A stretch of DNA of 64,000 nt from Zelopaecilomyces penicillatus (GCA_005765155.1 VCCP01000003.1:5456001-5520000), one strand, 5' to 3'; shown: positions 45,005 through 58,100, counted from the first letter of the stretch. Notes: generated by a model from the sequence alone, not told the origin. Numbers and translations are program-made.

Positions 45005-45709
45005 ATGCTTTCCAACGTCCTTCTCACTGCTCTCTCCATGGTCGCCGTCACCTCGGCCGCACCTACCACCCAGAAGCTCGACTCCCGCGCCGTCAACGAC
45101 CGCTACATCATGTACAACGGCAACGGCACCCCTACTCAGGGCTGGCCCATGACTTCTGCCTGGGGCACCTGGGACGAGCTCTGGCGCGTCAACGAGCCTC
45201 TCATGCGCCAGTCCTGTGGCTGGAACGGCTGGGGCGCTGATAACTCCCAGACGGAGATCAACAACATCAAGAACGCTATTGTCCAGGTCTCGGGCGAGAC
45301 TGGTGTTGAGAGGCGCTACATCCTCGCCATTGTCATGCAGGAGTCCAAGGGCTGTGTCCGCGCTCCTGTGACCAACAACGGTGTCCGCAACCCGGGTCTC
45401 ATGCAGTCCCATAACGGCTCCGGTAACTGCGCCGGCGTCAACCCTTGCCCCAACAACCAGATCGTCCAGATGATCCGCGACGGCACTGCCGGAACCCCCC
45501 ACGGCGATGGTCTTCGCCAGACTCTTGCCAAGGCCAGGGCTGCCACCAACGATGGTGGTGCTCGCCACTACTATGCCTCTGCCCGCATGTACAACAGCGG
45601 CTCTGTCGACTACAACAACCTCAACAACCCCTTCACTGCCACCCGTTGCTACTCTGCCGACATTGCCAACCGTCTCACTGGCTGGACCCTGGCTGCTAGC
45701 CGATGCTAG
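45005..45709 (+). CDS. Secreted lysozyme-like (SLT/goose-type fold) protein
   Basis: Predicted to cut bacterial peptidoglycan or a similar glycan outside the cell. The 234-aa single-exon product has a signal peptide of 18 residues (ending VTSAAP) and a short propeptide-like stretch. The SLT-type core has catalytic Glu E113 in ILAIVMQESKGC, followed by NPGLMQSHNGSG (the GLMQ motif of transglycosylases) and SARMYNSGSVDY. Cys residues are conserved in pairs. Codon use is strongly C-ending, indicating high expression. No binding module is attached. The family belongs to the lysozyme-like superfamily; whether the true substrate is peptidoglycan is not shown by sequence. It is isolated between two long non-coding intervals. 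Confidence 0.85.
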   Translation: MLSNVLLTALSMVAVTSAAPTTQKLDSRAVNDRYIMYNGNGTPTQGWPMTSAWGTWDELWRVNEPLMRQSCGWNGWGADNSQTEINNIKNAIVQVSGETGVERRYILAIVMQESKGCVRAPVTNNGVRNPGLMQSHNGSGNCAGVNPCPNNQIVQMIRDGTAGTPHGDGLRQTLAKARAATNDGGARHYYASARMYNSGSVDYNNLNNPFTATRCYSADIANRLTGWTLAASRC

Positions 45710-47038
45710 ATTGCCCACACACACACACGCTCTCTTTCAAAGAACGAACAAACATACGCACTCATTGACTGAGCGCAAACCACCACCACCCCCGTACATA
45801 TAGTACATCAGCTCTCGTACATACATATACACGTCTTGATGATTCCTGGTCTCTGAAGCCGAGCGTGTTCCGCTGCATACTTTTTGTATATATTGACATC
45901 TTTTTGTCTTTTGTTTTGTCATTTTTCTTCTCTTCGCAATGTCCATATTTCACTACATATTAGGCAGATTACAGTCTTGAAAAAGACGGATTCAATGAAC
46001 ATACCTGATTTAACCATACTTGGTACTCTTGCTTTTTCTCGTGACAATGTGACCCTTGTTGACCGCAGGTATTAGGCATTTGATGGGTTGTAGTCTGTCC
46101 AGAATAAACTCAAAGCACCATGCTCCGGTACGTTTGATAAACACCCTTGACAATTGGCTTGTGTAAACTCTTCATAAGCGGACGTAACTGAATATGCCAC
46201 TCACTAGTAAAAGAGCTTGCAACTGTAGATGCTGTAAAATAACGTTGCGCAAAAGTCCAGCCCTACACTCATATCACATGGATTGAGATAGCATCGGAAT
46301 TGCTGGTTCGTCCGAAAGCAAACAGCCAATCACGATAACGGTACCATGGTAAGGCTCGGCTGATCGGTCTTTAGCGGCAGAGAAGTACCATCCAGGGGCA
46401 CAACATTTTCTATAAGCCGTTCCTGGAAGGATGGATGTTGGCGCGCTGAAAAGGGTGTCACAATGCGATACACAGCCCTGGCCCACACACACAACCAAAC
46501 CACACCACACCACATAAACAACCCCTGTTGTGTTGCAACGATCCATTATGTTTGCCGGAACCTCGGAGTCTCGTCTCGTCTTGTCTCTTAGTAGCCCTAC
46601 CAGTCTTCCCAATACCCCATATGCAGACACTTCCTACACACCGCCCATCCAGATATTCCTTCAAGACTCGGCATTGCCTATATCTAGCCTACTCACCGGC
46701 TCTTGCCTATTTTCGTTTGTCCTTTCCTTGGCGAATGAACGCTGTAAATCTGTATCGCATCGAAACCTCCCAACAACAACGCATTTCCCAGTTTTGTGTC
46801 GTACAGCAGTTTGCCCGTTTAGGAATCAGAACAACAAGACACGCATGGTTAGTTTCCGGGGTTGTTGACGGCGTAATCCGAACGTTTTCGTTAGAAATGA
46901 GTCCTTTTGTGATATGTGGCCGCCCCGGCGTTCCAGAATCAAGTTCATTTCATATTCGTACAGAGATTGATACATTCCGCATGTTGCACATATCCCACCA
47001 CACAATGTATCCCAAGCATTACATTTCCCTTTTTTTTT
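45710..47038. other. Intergenic, 1.3 kb
   Basis: 3' flank of the lysozyme-like gene, a CA run just after its stop, and a T-run at 47029-47040 next to the uS14m stop. No gene. Confidence 0.5.
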
Positions 47039-47631
47039 TTACCAACTGGCCCGCTTCACGCCGGGTAGGTTTCCCGCCATCGCTTCCACTCGAAAGTTAA
47101 ACTGTCCATCACAAATGTCAGCGTCATTCTCCACACGAAAGACAAAATAGTTTTCTCCGCCTCTCCTCATATCTCTCCCAATCCTTAATATGCATATCAT
47201 GGTCCGGTACCCACTTACCCGAGTCAATTTAAATTCGCTGAGAACACCTCTTCCCTGTCCACCCATAATACAACGATTTCGGATCTGTGTAGGTCGCGTA
47301 TAGGCATGCATCTGCGTCAATTGCAGCTGGGCAGTGGCTCGAATTCGGGGGGAGAGCGTAGTGTTGCGGATGATATATCGCAATGCTTGCCTAAAAGAAG
47401 AAACATTAAATGTCAGCATTGACAGGAGCCGCTAGACAGAAGGAGTTTTAAGGTCCAATTGAGGAACGCGAGATGGAACAGGGAATGGGTAAGGGGTTGG
47501 TTTTCGTGAGAGCTCTTGACGTACCTCTCCGTTTCGAACTGCTCAAAGACCTTGCGCTTCGTATGGTCGCGGATCGTGCGCACCTTGACGAAGCAGCCCA
47601 GGTCGAGCTTCTTCGCGCGGAACATTGACAT
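47039..47631 (-). CDS. MRP2: Mitochondrial small-subunit ribosomal protein uS14m
   Basis: Component of the mitoribosome small subunit head. Exons 47631-47525, 47390-47219 and 47101-47039 give 113 aa, the normal length. Sequence landmarks are MSMFRAKKLDLG, VIRDHTKRK-like VRTIRDHTKRKVFEQ, QALRYIIRNTTL, and the rRNA-binding core TRPTQIRNRCIMGGQGRG. The end is AGNLPGVKRASW. I start at the ATG at 47631, which begins the conserved N-terminus; an upstream in-frame ATG at 47715 would add an unconserved His-rich leader that might serve as a presequence. The 134-base first intron is the longest of the well-defined introns outside the GH76 and cysteine-rich genes. Confidence 0.92.
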
Positions 47632-48333
47632 CTTGGCGGTGTGGTGAGGACTGATGCGACGAGGATGGCGATGAGCGTGATGAGGTGACGTCGGAAATGT
47701 GAAATGTTCGTTCAACGCCCGCCAATTGGGTTTAGCCGAGGAATGGCCGCCAACTCACAACCACGACAATGGATATGGAACATCAATATGGGACGCAAAG
47801 AAAATAATGCTTATCAATTGTTAGTATAGACAGAACTTTCTCTGCAGAGATATAGGATGTCTAGAGTGGCAAATGATAATGAAGCTACGCCTAGGCCGAG
47901 TGTACATCTAATCATCAGCACCTCACTCAACACACAATTTTAGTCACACATTTAAACTTCCTACAAGAACCAATTGCAATATTCAAACCCGTGTGCTTCA
48001 TTTAATTAAAAATCGCTAAGGTCCCGCTGCCCTCTGGCTAGCCAAAAACAAAGTAGATGTTGTTGTAAAAGGTACGACCGATATCGTCCACTAGTCCTCT
48101 GAGAAGAACACCTCAAACGCCCAGCCACATATACAAGCGTGGCCACAAATGCGGCAACGACACATCGCCAGATACATATATGTGTATGGGTGTGCCTAGA
48201 CTTGCTGGCGAAAATCCAATGGAGAAAAAAGCCCGTTTTCTCTCTCGTTCTCTTCCGAGATCCCTATTCTCATGACAAAAAAAAGATGACCAAAAAATGA
48301 TTGCAGAAATGGCATATTTTCACCTGCCTTTTA
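47632..48333. other. Intergenic, uS14m promoter
   Basis: No coding signal; includes the 3' flank of the CRH gene. Confidence 0.5.
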
Positions 48334-50036
48334 TTACTGACCTCCCCATGTGTTGCCTCCCTGTGATGGACCCCGGTACGTAGGCTGAGTAAAACTCCTA
48401 TTCTGCGCTGTGGGTCCTGGGCTCTGCATCCTCTGCATGCCATATCCCTGTTGTTGGGGACCAGGAGATCCCATTCGCTGATAGGATACTGGTGGCGCAG
48501 AGCCACTGCGCATCGGCGCGGCTATGGGTGAGGGCATACCGTTGTAAAGCGCGCCTGGGGTCTGTGATCGCATCATGCCGGGACTGGGGGTACGAGTCGG
48601 ACCCATGGTGGGTGACGGCAGGCCGAAATCGAATCCATTACCGCCGGGAGAGCTTCTGGAGCTGTGGAAAGAACTGTGGCTAGGGCTGTTCATAAGAGGG
48701 CTTGCTGGGCCTTGGGATCCATCGCGAACGGGCAGGATTGGTGCTCGCATCATCGGGCTTCCGCCATTGCCGCCCCACGGTCTCTCGTCTAGTGGGCTCA
48801 TTGTCGTCTCTGGCACATTGTATGCATCGTTGCTCACCATGCCTTCCTTATGCATTGACCGTGAATCGTACTCGTGGCCGTGCTCCTTGAAGCCATCAGG
48901 GTCAACGCCGTCTCTCTTGAACCGCTCAAGCTCCATACGCTCCGTCTTTTCCCTCTCGAGAGCCAATTTGGCTTCCTTGGCACCGAGTCGTCGTTGCTTG
49001 CAGCAGTAAAAGGTGAGTGCGCCGATGAGAATAGCACCGATGGATCCGGCACCAGCATAGATACCAATCTTGGCTGCGGGAGGAAGTTCGTTCCACTTTT
49101 GAGCCAAGGACTTTTCAGGCTGCCTGTGCAAGGCTTTGAAGGCTGTTGAGTTACCTCTATAGATGAAGTTAGCACATGATACGGGTATGTTTGTGTATGG
49201 GAGGTTTGCATCTCCCATACAAGAGTCAGAACTTACGCTGCAACATTGATGCTCTTCCAGCTACCGCTCTTATCACCGTAGGTGTATTCCTTGCCAGAGC
49301 TGAAGTCGGTAATCTGCACCTTCTTCATGTGCATGGTATACGGGCCATGGTCATAATCAGTGGTACCACCAGCCCATTTGCGGGTTCCTTCAGGCAGAGA
49401 CGGGTCACCACCAGCCCAGATGCCCAGGCTCACTCGCATCGGGGTCTGAGGGTAGTTTTCGGTGCGGTTGGCCTCGGTGGCGAGCAGCTTCCGAACGTGC
49501 TGGCCATCAATGTACCAGTCAATTTGCTCCTGGGTCCAGACAGTGGTGTAGTTGTGGAAATCGTCCTGAGTGCTTGGCATCTTGTGCCAGCCTCCATTCT
49601 TGAAGTCCTGACGACCCTTGCCGAAGAAGTTGGTTGAGGCGTATGTGTCGTTGGAGCCAAGAAATTCCCAATCGACCTCGTCCAGATCATCACTCAACCA
49701 CATCATAGAGCTGATAATTCCCTTACCAGGGGCTGCCTTGAGCCAGATTTCGGTGCGGCCGAAGAAGATATAAAACTTGGTGCGAATTGTAGGTGAGTCT
49801 CCCTGCTTAGCGATGGTGAATGAAGCACCATTCTCCTCATCATAGTCGACGAAGCCGGCGGTGGTTTCCCACAGTTCGTAACTAGGGGTCGTATTGAAAT
49901 GGAATGTCTGGTCAGTGCCGAAAGCCGGATTGGCAGGACAGCCAGTTTCCTCCATTGGGTTGCAGTCAGTGTGAACCTGGGCAGCGGCCAGTCCCAGCAG
50001 GGACGTGGCCGCGAGAAGACAGCGGCGGTAGATCAT
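48334..50036 (-). CDS. CRH-type GH16 chitin-glucan transglycosylase with transmembrane anchor
   Basis: Cross-links chitin to beta-1,6/1,3-glucan in the cell wall. Exons 50036-49237 and 49156-48334 give 540 aa. A signal peptide (ending LAAAQ) is followed by the GH16 jelly roll with catalytic motif DEVDWEF at residues 119-125 (nucleophile E120, acid/base E124), then GNDTY-like SNDTYASTNFFGKG and VWTQEQIDWYIDG. After the catalytic domain comes a transmembrane segment (IGIYAGAGSIGAILIGAL) and a cytosolic tail of about 215 residues, basic then rich in Pro, Ser, Gln and Met. Many CRH enzymes carry a GPI anchor instead; here the TM and tail replace it. The start ATG at 50036 gives the signal peptide directly. 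Confidence 0.93.
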
Positions 50037-53000
50037 GGTTGTGATGTCTTCTTTGGTGCGTCTTGAGATGGCTGCTTCTGAAGAAAATCGAGATTGGGTG
50101 TGAGCGAGCGGGTGGCTCGAGGTATATCTTTAATTGGACTAACGAGGTCTCCTGGCCAAGCAGCGAGCCTATGACGCGATATCTCGAACAAGAGGGGGAG
50201 TGGATCCGGATCGTAAGGAGTGGAAGGCGTGCATTCAATGAAGACGCATCAGAATCAGAGAGCTGGAGACTGCCGAAGAGAGTGAACGGCGACCCTTGGT
50301 ATGCAGAAAAGGAGTGAGTTGAAGACGACGACTAATAGCGAGAGCAGAGAACGTGTACGCGTCTCCAAACGCGGATTGTCGTAAGAGAGTCTTCGAAGGG
50401 CGGTCAAAGGAGCGACGTCGGTGGGCGAGGTGAGTGCATGAGGGAAAAGGGAAAGCAGACCTAGGGCGAGGGAGAGGGAGAGAAAGGTCAGAGTGAGGGT
50501 GAGGGTGAGGACTGAAGCGAGGAATGGAGTCCGGATGTAATGCAAGTGGTGCTTCCAGTGCTTGTGCGCTGTGTGTGCGCTGCGTGTGCGCTGTACCACT
50601 CACTGAGAATAGGTACATTAGTGTGTGACCGGACGGGCCCGTTTAGAATTTTACCGCCACCAAGTACCGCAGAGTACCCAACAGCAACTGTTCTCTACTC
50701 AATACTGCTCAACATACAATCTGGTACCTGCAGGCACAACACGCAGACAGCTCCATTCGGCGAGTGAGTGGGTGGGCACAAGCACAATGTCTTCCAGATC
50801 AGGCCCCATTTCGTCCCATCTCCTGGTTCGCCGTGCAGAAAACTATACCTAAACAGGGCGGGGGGGGAGAGTAGCGGCTTTGCTTTCCCAGGGAGCTGCC
50901 AACTTTTTCTGTTTGTTTTGGCTGCCAGGGAGCTTGGGAGAGGGCCTTTCCAGGGAACAGAACCGAGGGTTGGTGCGCCGATCCAGGGGCTGCCATTGGC
51001 CCATTGGCCCATCGAGACTTCTCGCATCGGCACTGTGGGCCCCTATGCGCCGGCAACCCACAGGCGCTAGACTAGGGTCCGGGCGGCCTTAGTCAGGGGT
51101 AAAAGGGCAAAAAAGAATGAAAAGAAAAGCAAAGAAAAAATGAAGGACCCCCCTTATTATTAGCCATTGACCGCTCAGTGGCAATACGTTTTTGACGAAT
51201 TAACACTCGACGACAGAGCAGGGTTCACCCACCTGTAGAAAGGTTTTGCTAGAGACTGGATAAGCAAAATAGCCCTCAGGGCACGAAGTGATATTCTCCA
51301 TTGTTGCAGAACGGCAATGTTGCGAGTGCTTCTTCTCCTTGCGTGTTTTGTTATTTTACAGTTGTTCTTCTCTTTCTACCATCAATGTGTTTCACGCGTT
51401 GTCGGCAGCAATTATCATGCATGTGAAAGTTATATTACATCCCTCTCCGGCTATGTCGGATCCAGGACATCCTCACACACCTGTCAGTGTCTTCTCTCAT
51501 CCGCTGACGTTGGACGGATACCCGTCGTGCCTCGTATTGTCATATCTGTCCAACGAATACACACAGTACAGACTCTTTCACTAGATCGACTTTTACAGGA
51601 AGCACAACTGTATGAAGAAGCTGTCCTTTTTCTCCTTGGTCCTCTGTTTCTTCTGCTCCCACATCTCCCCTTGTCGCACGTTGCGGCTGACTTGTTGGCC
51701 CTCCCTTGAATTAATTCAACCTTGCCAACCTTGACCTCCAGCTTTCTTTCCCCCATGCTGCTTTCACCCTGCTCATCAAGCGCGTCTGTCGCGTCTGATT
51801 GCGCCGGCTGCAGTAAATATTTGTGTCTTCATATCATACTTTGTACTGTCAGCACCTGCAAACTAACTACCTACCTACTAACCAAACCACCCATCAAAAT
51901 TGTCATTATTCGGCCCCCCTAGAGGCAATTATATACGTAAATTCACCCGTCTCACATTTTCTTTCCCCTTGACAGTCAAATAATAACCCATTCAAGTACC
52001 CCAGCAAGGGACCAACGGGCGGCGGGTCAAGCGTTGGTGGCTCAATTTCGTGGCTTTTCCGCTTTAACCCTTTTCGAGGCCTCTCTTCACATGATTAGTG
52101 CGTCTTTTTTTTTTAATTCTTGCTTGCTTTCTTTTATCCTCTTACAGCCGACACAATTCCCAACACGGCGTACCAATTACTCAAAGCAGAAAATGATGGC
52201 TCGTATATCAAGAGCTCACTCGGGCCGTGCTATTAAACACCATCACGTATTACGGGCGGCATGCTGGGATACCGTAATATTCCGCACTCCGTATTGTACT
52301 AATTAATTACTGCAAAAGTCGCAGTTAATTACCACAAACATGGATTCCAAGACAAAAACTGCCGGGAACTGCCCAACCCGGTCCAAGAAGTCTGTTTCTA
52401 CTTGGCACAACACTCCACATCCACACAAGTGAATAATTAAAAACTTTCTCCACCTAGTACTTTCTTTTGCTGTGAGCACACACTCGTGGGCAATCCCCGG
52501 ATTTTTGTTCTCCTCTTTCGGCTGGCTTCTCCTGCCGCAAGGAAACACGGGGGGGCGAGCTCAATCTATCATTGCAGACTGTATCAGACGGTTTGCATGC
52601 TGTATTATGCCTTGGCACGGATGGACGAACCATCCCCCACACACAGAATCGAAATTTTATCTGCAGCACCCTGGCATGATAATCTGGGGCACATTTCCGA
52701 AAATGGTCGGAAATGCTTGTGTGCTTACCCTACACTCTCAGCATCACTCACTGCTCGTCAACACATTGCCAACATCAGATGATAAACTAAAGTGCAAATG
52801 GTTGTGTGGACTAAATGTGATAATTGCCAAATATCGCATGATGTTATTGTTTTACAATTACCAGTCCCGTGGGGCAGTTATCATCACCTTCCTGTATTTG
52901 TGTGTTAGTTCGTGCCACGTCTTTCTGCCATCTCCCCCATGACCAGTACACAGTCTCAGTTACTTACATCCAACGTCCCATCAATACTCCCATAAAAACC

Positions 53001-54146
53001 ACAATGCCACGAATGGAAGTTATCACGATCAATTATACTACAACATACCATATCAGGAAAACCCTAAATAAATTAACACCACCCACCTACCCCATACAAA
53101 ATCCCACGAATGAGAGTGACCCATTCAACAGAATTCACCTTCCATATCAGAAATGCTCAGGTAACAATAACCACCCATATCCTATCAAAACCGTTCATAC
53201 TTACACACACGCAATCGACGACATATTCATACATCCGACGCATCTATACTACCCCAAAAGACCAGCCCAATGCGGGCAGACACTAGATGGCGGCTGCTAC
53301 CTCCCACTCAACCTAACCTCTCTACTGACCCTTCTTTAAAGTGCAACGTTGGAAATGCCGGTGTATGCCCCCCCCCATCCCGACACCCTTACAAAAAGCG
53401 GGGATAACTGTCTGCAGGCCATGGCTGAATTTGGATAGGTAAGATGTTGGCTGCAAGGGTGGAGTTGAAATCGTGATTCAATTTTTATCACAATATGTAT
53501 GCATGTAGTCTCGTAGATACGCGTAAAGGTTACTGGTAATAGGCCCACATGTGGTTCTGGACTTACTCAAGCAAATGTTAGAGGGGAATTGGGATATTCG
53601 AGGTTATTGCCAACCTGACCACGCGGTCACATTGTGCGTGTGTTGAGGCCGTCTCTCCATTCACATCAGCCACCTAAACGGCAGTTGACTAGTTGCATGG
53701 TGATTTTGCTATAAACGTTGGAGATATTTAGCTTGTAGTAAATGTGACTTATTTCCATGCAAGATTGTCAAAAGTGTATTCATCATTCATGAGACGATCA
53801 TTCTCAGACATTCACGAGAGCAGACTGAAACTTTATATATAATAATCCATTTTATTCCATGACCTATGTACAGTCTTTAGACATATGTAGCGAATGTTTG
53901 ATGCAATATGCGAATGCTTGCAGAGAAACGACTGAGAAAAATATCCACAGAACAAAATATATATACGTGAGAAGTGGTAAAACCCCCTGATGCAACAATC
54001 ATGCCCTGACGATAAACGACACCAACTCGTGTCTCTTTTGTCTGTAACTAGTTCTCATCGTCACCAGATTACAATCGTCAGAATCGCCCAAGAGGGCAAA
54101 GCGTCATGTCACCATCTTTGATGTATGTACAGAGTTTGCAGCAAAT
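50037..54146. other. Gene-poor interval, 4.1 kb
   Basis: First part is the CRH leader, with a GAGGGT purine-rich stretch at 50462-50517. The rest shows only low-complexity frames, including an A/C/T-biased one at 52869-53339 that I do not accept as coding. Confidence 0.55.
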
Positions 54147-55015
54147 TTACTAGAGGACAAGCGAAGTCAGTATACAAGAGTCATTGGATTCAATAAGCAC
54201 GAGAAGAGTCATCTTACCTGTCCAGCAGCGGCAGCCTTGGCAGCGGCCTCCTCCTTGTCGGCCTGGAGCTCATAGGGTGTGTTCTCCCACTCGGAGGGGT
54301 CAGAGGCGATGCGTCCCTGCCAGCCTGTGCAAGATCCAGTGCCAGGAGCGGTGGTACCCTGGGTGTTACGGGTGACATCGGGACCGGGGTTGGGGATCTC
54401 AACGTCCTTGCCCTCCCAGGTGCACCTGTTGCCACCAGCGCCGCCGACGTTGGCAACGAACATATTGGGGCGACGGCTGTAGGGGTCGCTGGGTCCACGC
54501 TTGCGGCTGCCACGAGAGCGGATGTTGACGGCAGCGCAGTTCATGTACATCTCACGGTTGCCAATCTTGTTGAACCAACTCCAGGCAAAGAGAGCAGTGC
54601 CGGCAGGAGTGTCGTTGGGCAGGGTGAACCTGTAGTTGGTGTCACCGATGGCCGCGGGGCAGTTTCCGATGTAAGTGTGGACAACCTTCCATGTCTGGCC
54701 TCGATCGTAAGAGAGCGATGCCTGACAGCTACCACCGGCGTGGATAGTTCCACCGGTGACGGTGAACTGGGTGGTCTGGCCAGCAGTCCAGGTAGCAGTG
54801 GGGGCGCCCTTGGCTGTGCCGAGCATGTTGTGGTAACCCTTGCAAGGGAAATCACTGCCGCTGGAGCTCAGCGGGTTGGTCATGGAGTAGTCAATGTCGC
54901 CGGCGCTGTTGGGGTTGTAGCGGGAGCGGAAAGGAGCAGGCGACTTCATCTCCATGTGGCCCTGAGCAAGGGCAGCGAGGCCGACAACGGCAGCGACAGT
55001 ATCAATAACCTTCAT
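54147..55015 (-). CDS. AA11-type lytic polysaccharide monooxygenase
   Basis: Copper enzyme that oxidatively cleaves chitin; secreted. The ATG at 55015 gives a signal peptide of 19 residues ending AQG, so the mature chain starts with His (H20, HMEMKSPAPF), the N-terminal half of the histidine brace. The second brace His is H92 in TIHAGGSC. SGSDFPCKGY and WFNKIGNREMYMNCA are AA11 hallmarks. The C-terminal region has a Cys-containing extension (RCTWEGKDVEIPNPG, GSCTGWQG) and an Ala/Glu-rich end. Exon 55015-54218 is followed by intron 54217-54150 and then immediately by TAA, so the last exon carries only the stop; without splicing the protein gains two residues. A probable 5'-UTR intron lies at 55196-55132. 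Confidence 0.88.
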
Positions 55016-55131
55016 GATGGCGGTTGTTGGGTTGGGTTGTTGAGTTGTTTGAAAAGGTGCTGTAGCGTTGCTTGTGAGTAAATGAATCAAGAAGATGAGC
55101 CGTGGAAGAGGAGAAATGAGAAGATGGAGTC

Positions 55132-55196
55132 CTGTTGTTGATGTGTATATATATCGAAAGACTAAGATAGTCCACAAGAGAAAAGAGTAGTCTTAC
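55132..55196 (-). other. Probable 5'-UTR intron of the AA11 gene
   Basis: GTAAGA donor at 55196 and CAACAACAG acceptor at 55132, 65 bases, upstream of the ATG at 55015. Not verifiable without RNA data. Confidence 0.45.
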
Positions 55197-58100
55197 CTGA
55201 GTGAAGGTGTTAAAGGATTGTGGTGAAGATGTGATGAAGCTGAGTTGGATGATTCAAAAGGAAGTTGATGAGAGGAATCACGACTCCTTTTGTACTCCTC
55301 GACTTGACAGCTTCCTATTCTGTTTGGGAGGAGGGGAGGAGGACTCTTGCTCTCCTGTTCCCCTGCCCCACACATAGCCAAGCCAAATCGAGTCGCTTTC
55401 CTCTCTCGATGTCTTCTGTCGACTAGCTTCCTATCTTTGACTGCTTCTCTCCTCCACTTCTAGAATGCAAGGCTACCCACACCTTGTGCCTGTCTGTCCG
55501 TCAGTCGACCTCTCGTGGGGCTTTGCGTGACGCTACCCCAGCGCCACCATCCCCGGCAATCCATCGGACATGTGTTTATCTGGGCTCTGCACGATATAAT
55601 GGGATGCTATACCAGGTCACAGGTAGTATTCGGATGTGGGTAGAGCTCAACGACAGTCACTCAGGCCGGGGTCGATGAAACCCTCGCCCCCATTCTTCGG
55701 TCTCCGCCATCTCCAGTGTTGGTCATGTCTGCCCCTCCCCGTGCTAGAGTCAAGCACGGTAGCATCGCAGCAAGCAAGCAATCAAAGGTTGCTCCATGAA
55801 CTGCCGTTGGCGCGTGGCTTCCATCGAGCGGGGGCATTTCCTACCCTCCTGCTTGATACTCGGCCTGGGACTCTTTCATTTATTTTGACGAGGCCGGGAT
55901 GTGGCATCATCCCGAGTCAGGAGCTGCATCTTCCTTTTCCTTTGCCGGTCTGTGTGAGAGATAAAATTTCTATGCTGTACTGTGCTGTGCCGTCGCTCGG
56001 CTTGACCAGCTAGATGCGCGATGCTTGCTGAAGGAGCTTGTCCGATTCTTGCGGCTCGTTGACGTTGATGGCCTGCAAGTGCAAGAGGCACAGATGGAGA
56101 AGCCAAGATAGCCTGTGGTTGCTCGCATCTCGGCGCTTCTGAAGCCGTGCTCTGGACCCACCCTCCACTGAGCTGTGGTGCCTGACGGCCCATTGTCCAA
56201 CACCTCGCTACAGCCAATTACAGGGCCTGTCTGCGCTGGACGGTTCGGGGAATTCCCTTGCTGATAGGCTGCCCTGAGTGCTATCCAGCCCTCGTGCAAC
56301 CCCTGTAAGTTTGCCCCTGTCAATCCATCGCTTTAGTGGCTTGTCCCGACCTTTTTAACAGAATCAGAGACTCCACGTTTTTTGCCAGTCCCAAACAGGC
56401 GCCACCTCCACGAGTTGCTGTGCTCTATGGACGGGCTGGCCGGTTTAATGTAACCCATCGCCCTAATGGGACGTCTTGGGATGCAGTGAGGGGCGCTGTG
56501 CTGTGTGGGGTGCATGCCTACCGCTGTGATAACTCGTGGAAGCTAGGAAGTGGTGATGTGTCTGTTTTTGGTGGTCGACTCTACGCTTTGTGGGGGGCAG
56601 CAGCCTGGGAGGGGGGCTGCCTGTCTCTACTATCTAAAGGTGGGTGTAGGGATGCTGGTCAAGCGTCATCTTCCTGTAGGCTGGCTGCACTTGATACAGA
56701 TCAAGGTTATCTGGGAGGTGTCGAGAATAGGATGAGTGAGGATGAGGATGAGAATGAGGGTGTGGACGTGGGTGTATAGACGACGTGAATATGATCATAA
56801 TCACATTCACGGCATCAGCAGTCCTCCGCTGCTCCGTCTTGGCGGGAGAGTGATTCACATGGACTGACTGTACTGATTCTAAAGATTACTCCATTCTTTC
56901 ATTCTGCTGTTATTCCCGACTGATGACACGGCTCGTCAACCCGATTTCCACGGAAGAATGCCTATTGTCTCACTCCGGAACGCGGGCCGGGAATTCGCCG
57001 TCCATGACTGTCCCGTGTCGCCATCTGGAAAAATTCACAAATGAATGGGAAATAGAACTTTTGCTCCCGCAAGAGAAACAAATCGCGTGGAATCAACCGC
57101 AACTTGAAGCGCTCGACGCATCGCTGCAATAGAATTCACCGGCAGAGTTGCAGTGTTCCATCTCTCATGCCTGTCCACAAACCCCACCACCACCGTCTGG
57201 CTATTCTAGGCCTGGGACTTGTCATCCGCATTGAAGTCAATGATGATGCCGATTGCTTTGCCGCTGCCTCTACAACAGGAATAGCTGTCTGTCCGTCCGC
57301 TTCCCACAATCTATAATCAACAATCCACCCAGCCATCCATCAACCAACCGCCCCCGGCTCAGGTCAGCCAATCGCCATTGCGCCGGCCACCCCCACAAAA
57401 TCGGGCGATGGGGATGCGTGTCGCAGACGAGATGGACAATGGGAGACGTTGGAAGAGGATGGGACGCCTGAGCCTTGTCTTTCCGATTCCACCGCACCGG
57501 CTGAGATAAGAAGCGCCCTGCTCGGAAGCCTAACCTTAATCTGTCGGACCGTGGCGGCTACTGCTGCGGATGTTTGCTCTCCCCTTTCATGGCCTCGAAA
57601 TGGCACCCTAGTGACGGATCCGGTAGGTCGCCCACCCCTGGTCGTCCCATCTCGTCAGCCCAGCAGAGCAGATGAAGATAGCACCATCCCGGAGGCCAAG
57701 CAGTAACGTAACCTCCAAAGTTCTTCCTTCCACCCCCCATGTTCGCTTTTAAGGGTTAACTATGGAAGAGGCTTTGACCGCGATGCGACACAAACCCAGC
57801 GTGGCTCCATGCCCCATGTTTGTTATTTTGCCCACGACATGCTCTGCAGGACCAACCCCAAGAATTAGAGCTGGATCGAACGATTGCCTAGATGCGTGGG
57901 GTTGTTTGTTGCTAGTCAAGGTCCGCGCCTACAAAGTCTCGTCACGATGGTGGCAAAGTCACCCATCTCCTGACTTTACGCGGCCCAAGCAGGATCGAGC
58001 AAGGGATAACATTGATGAATAATGTTCTGACCGTATAGCCTGCACTGAAGTTTCAAGTTTGCAAGGTGACCCCCACTGTGGGTATCTTTACCTGAAGCCA

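Noticed and set aside
44936..45724. 262-codon open frame opposite the lysozyme-like gene
   Set aside because: Same codon-bias mirror effect; Val/Ala/Asp-rich with no homology.
52869..53339. 156-codon frame in the gene-poor interval
   Set aside because: Thr/Ile/Pro/Asn-rich translation of A/C/T-biased DNA, no signal peptide or motif, poor codon usage.
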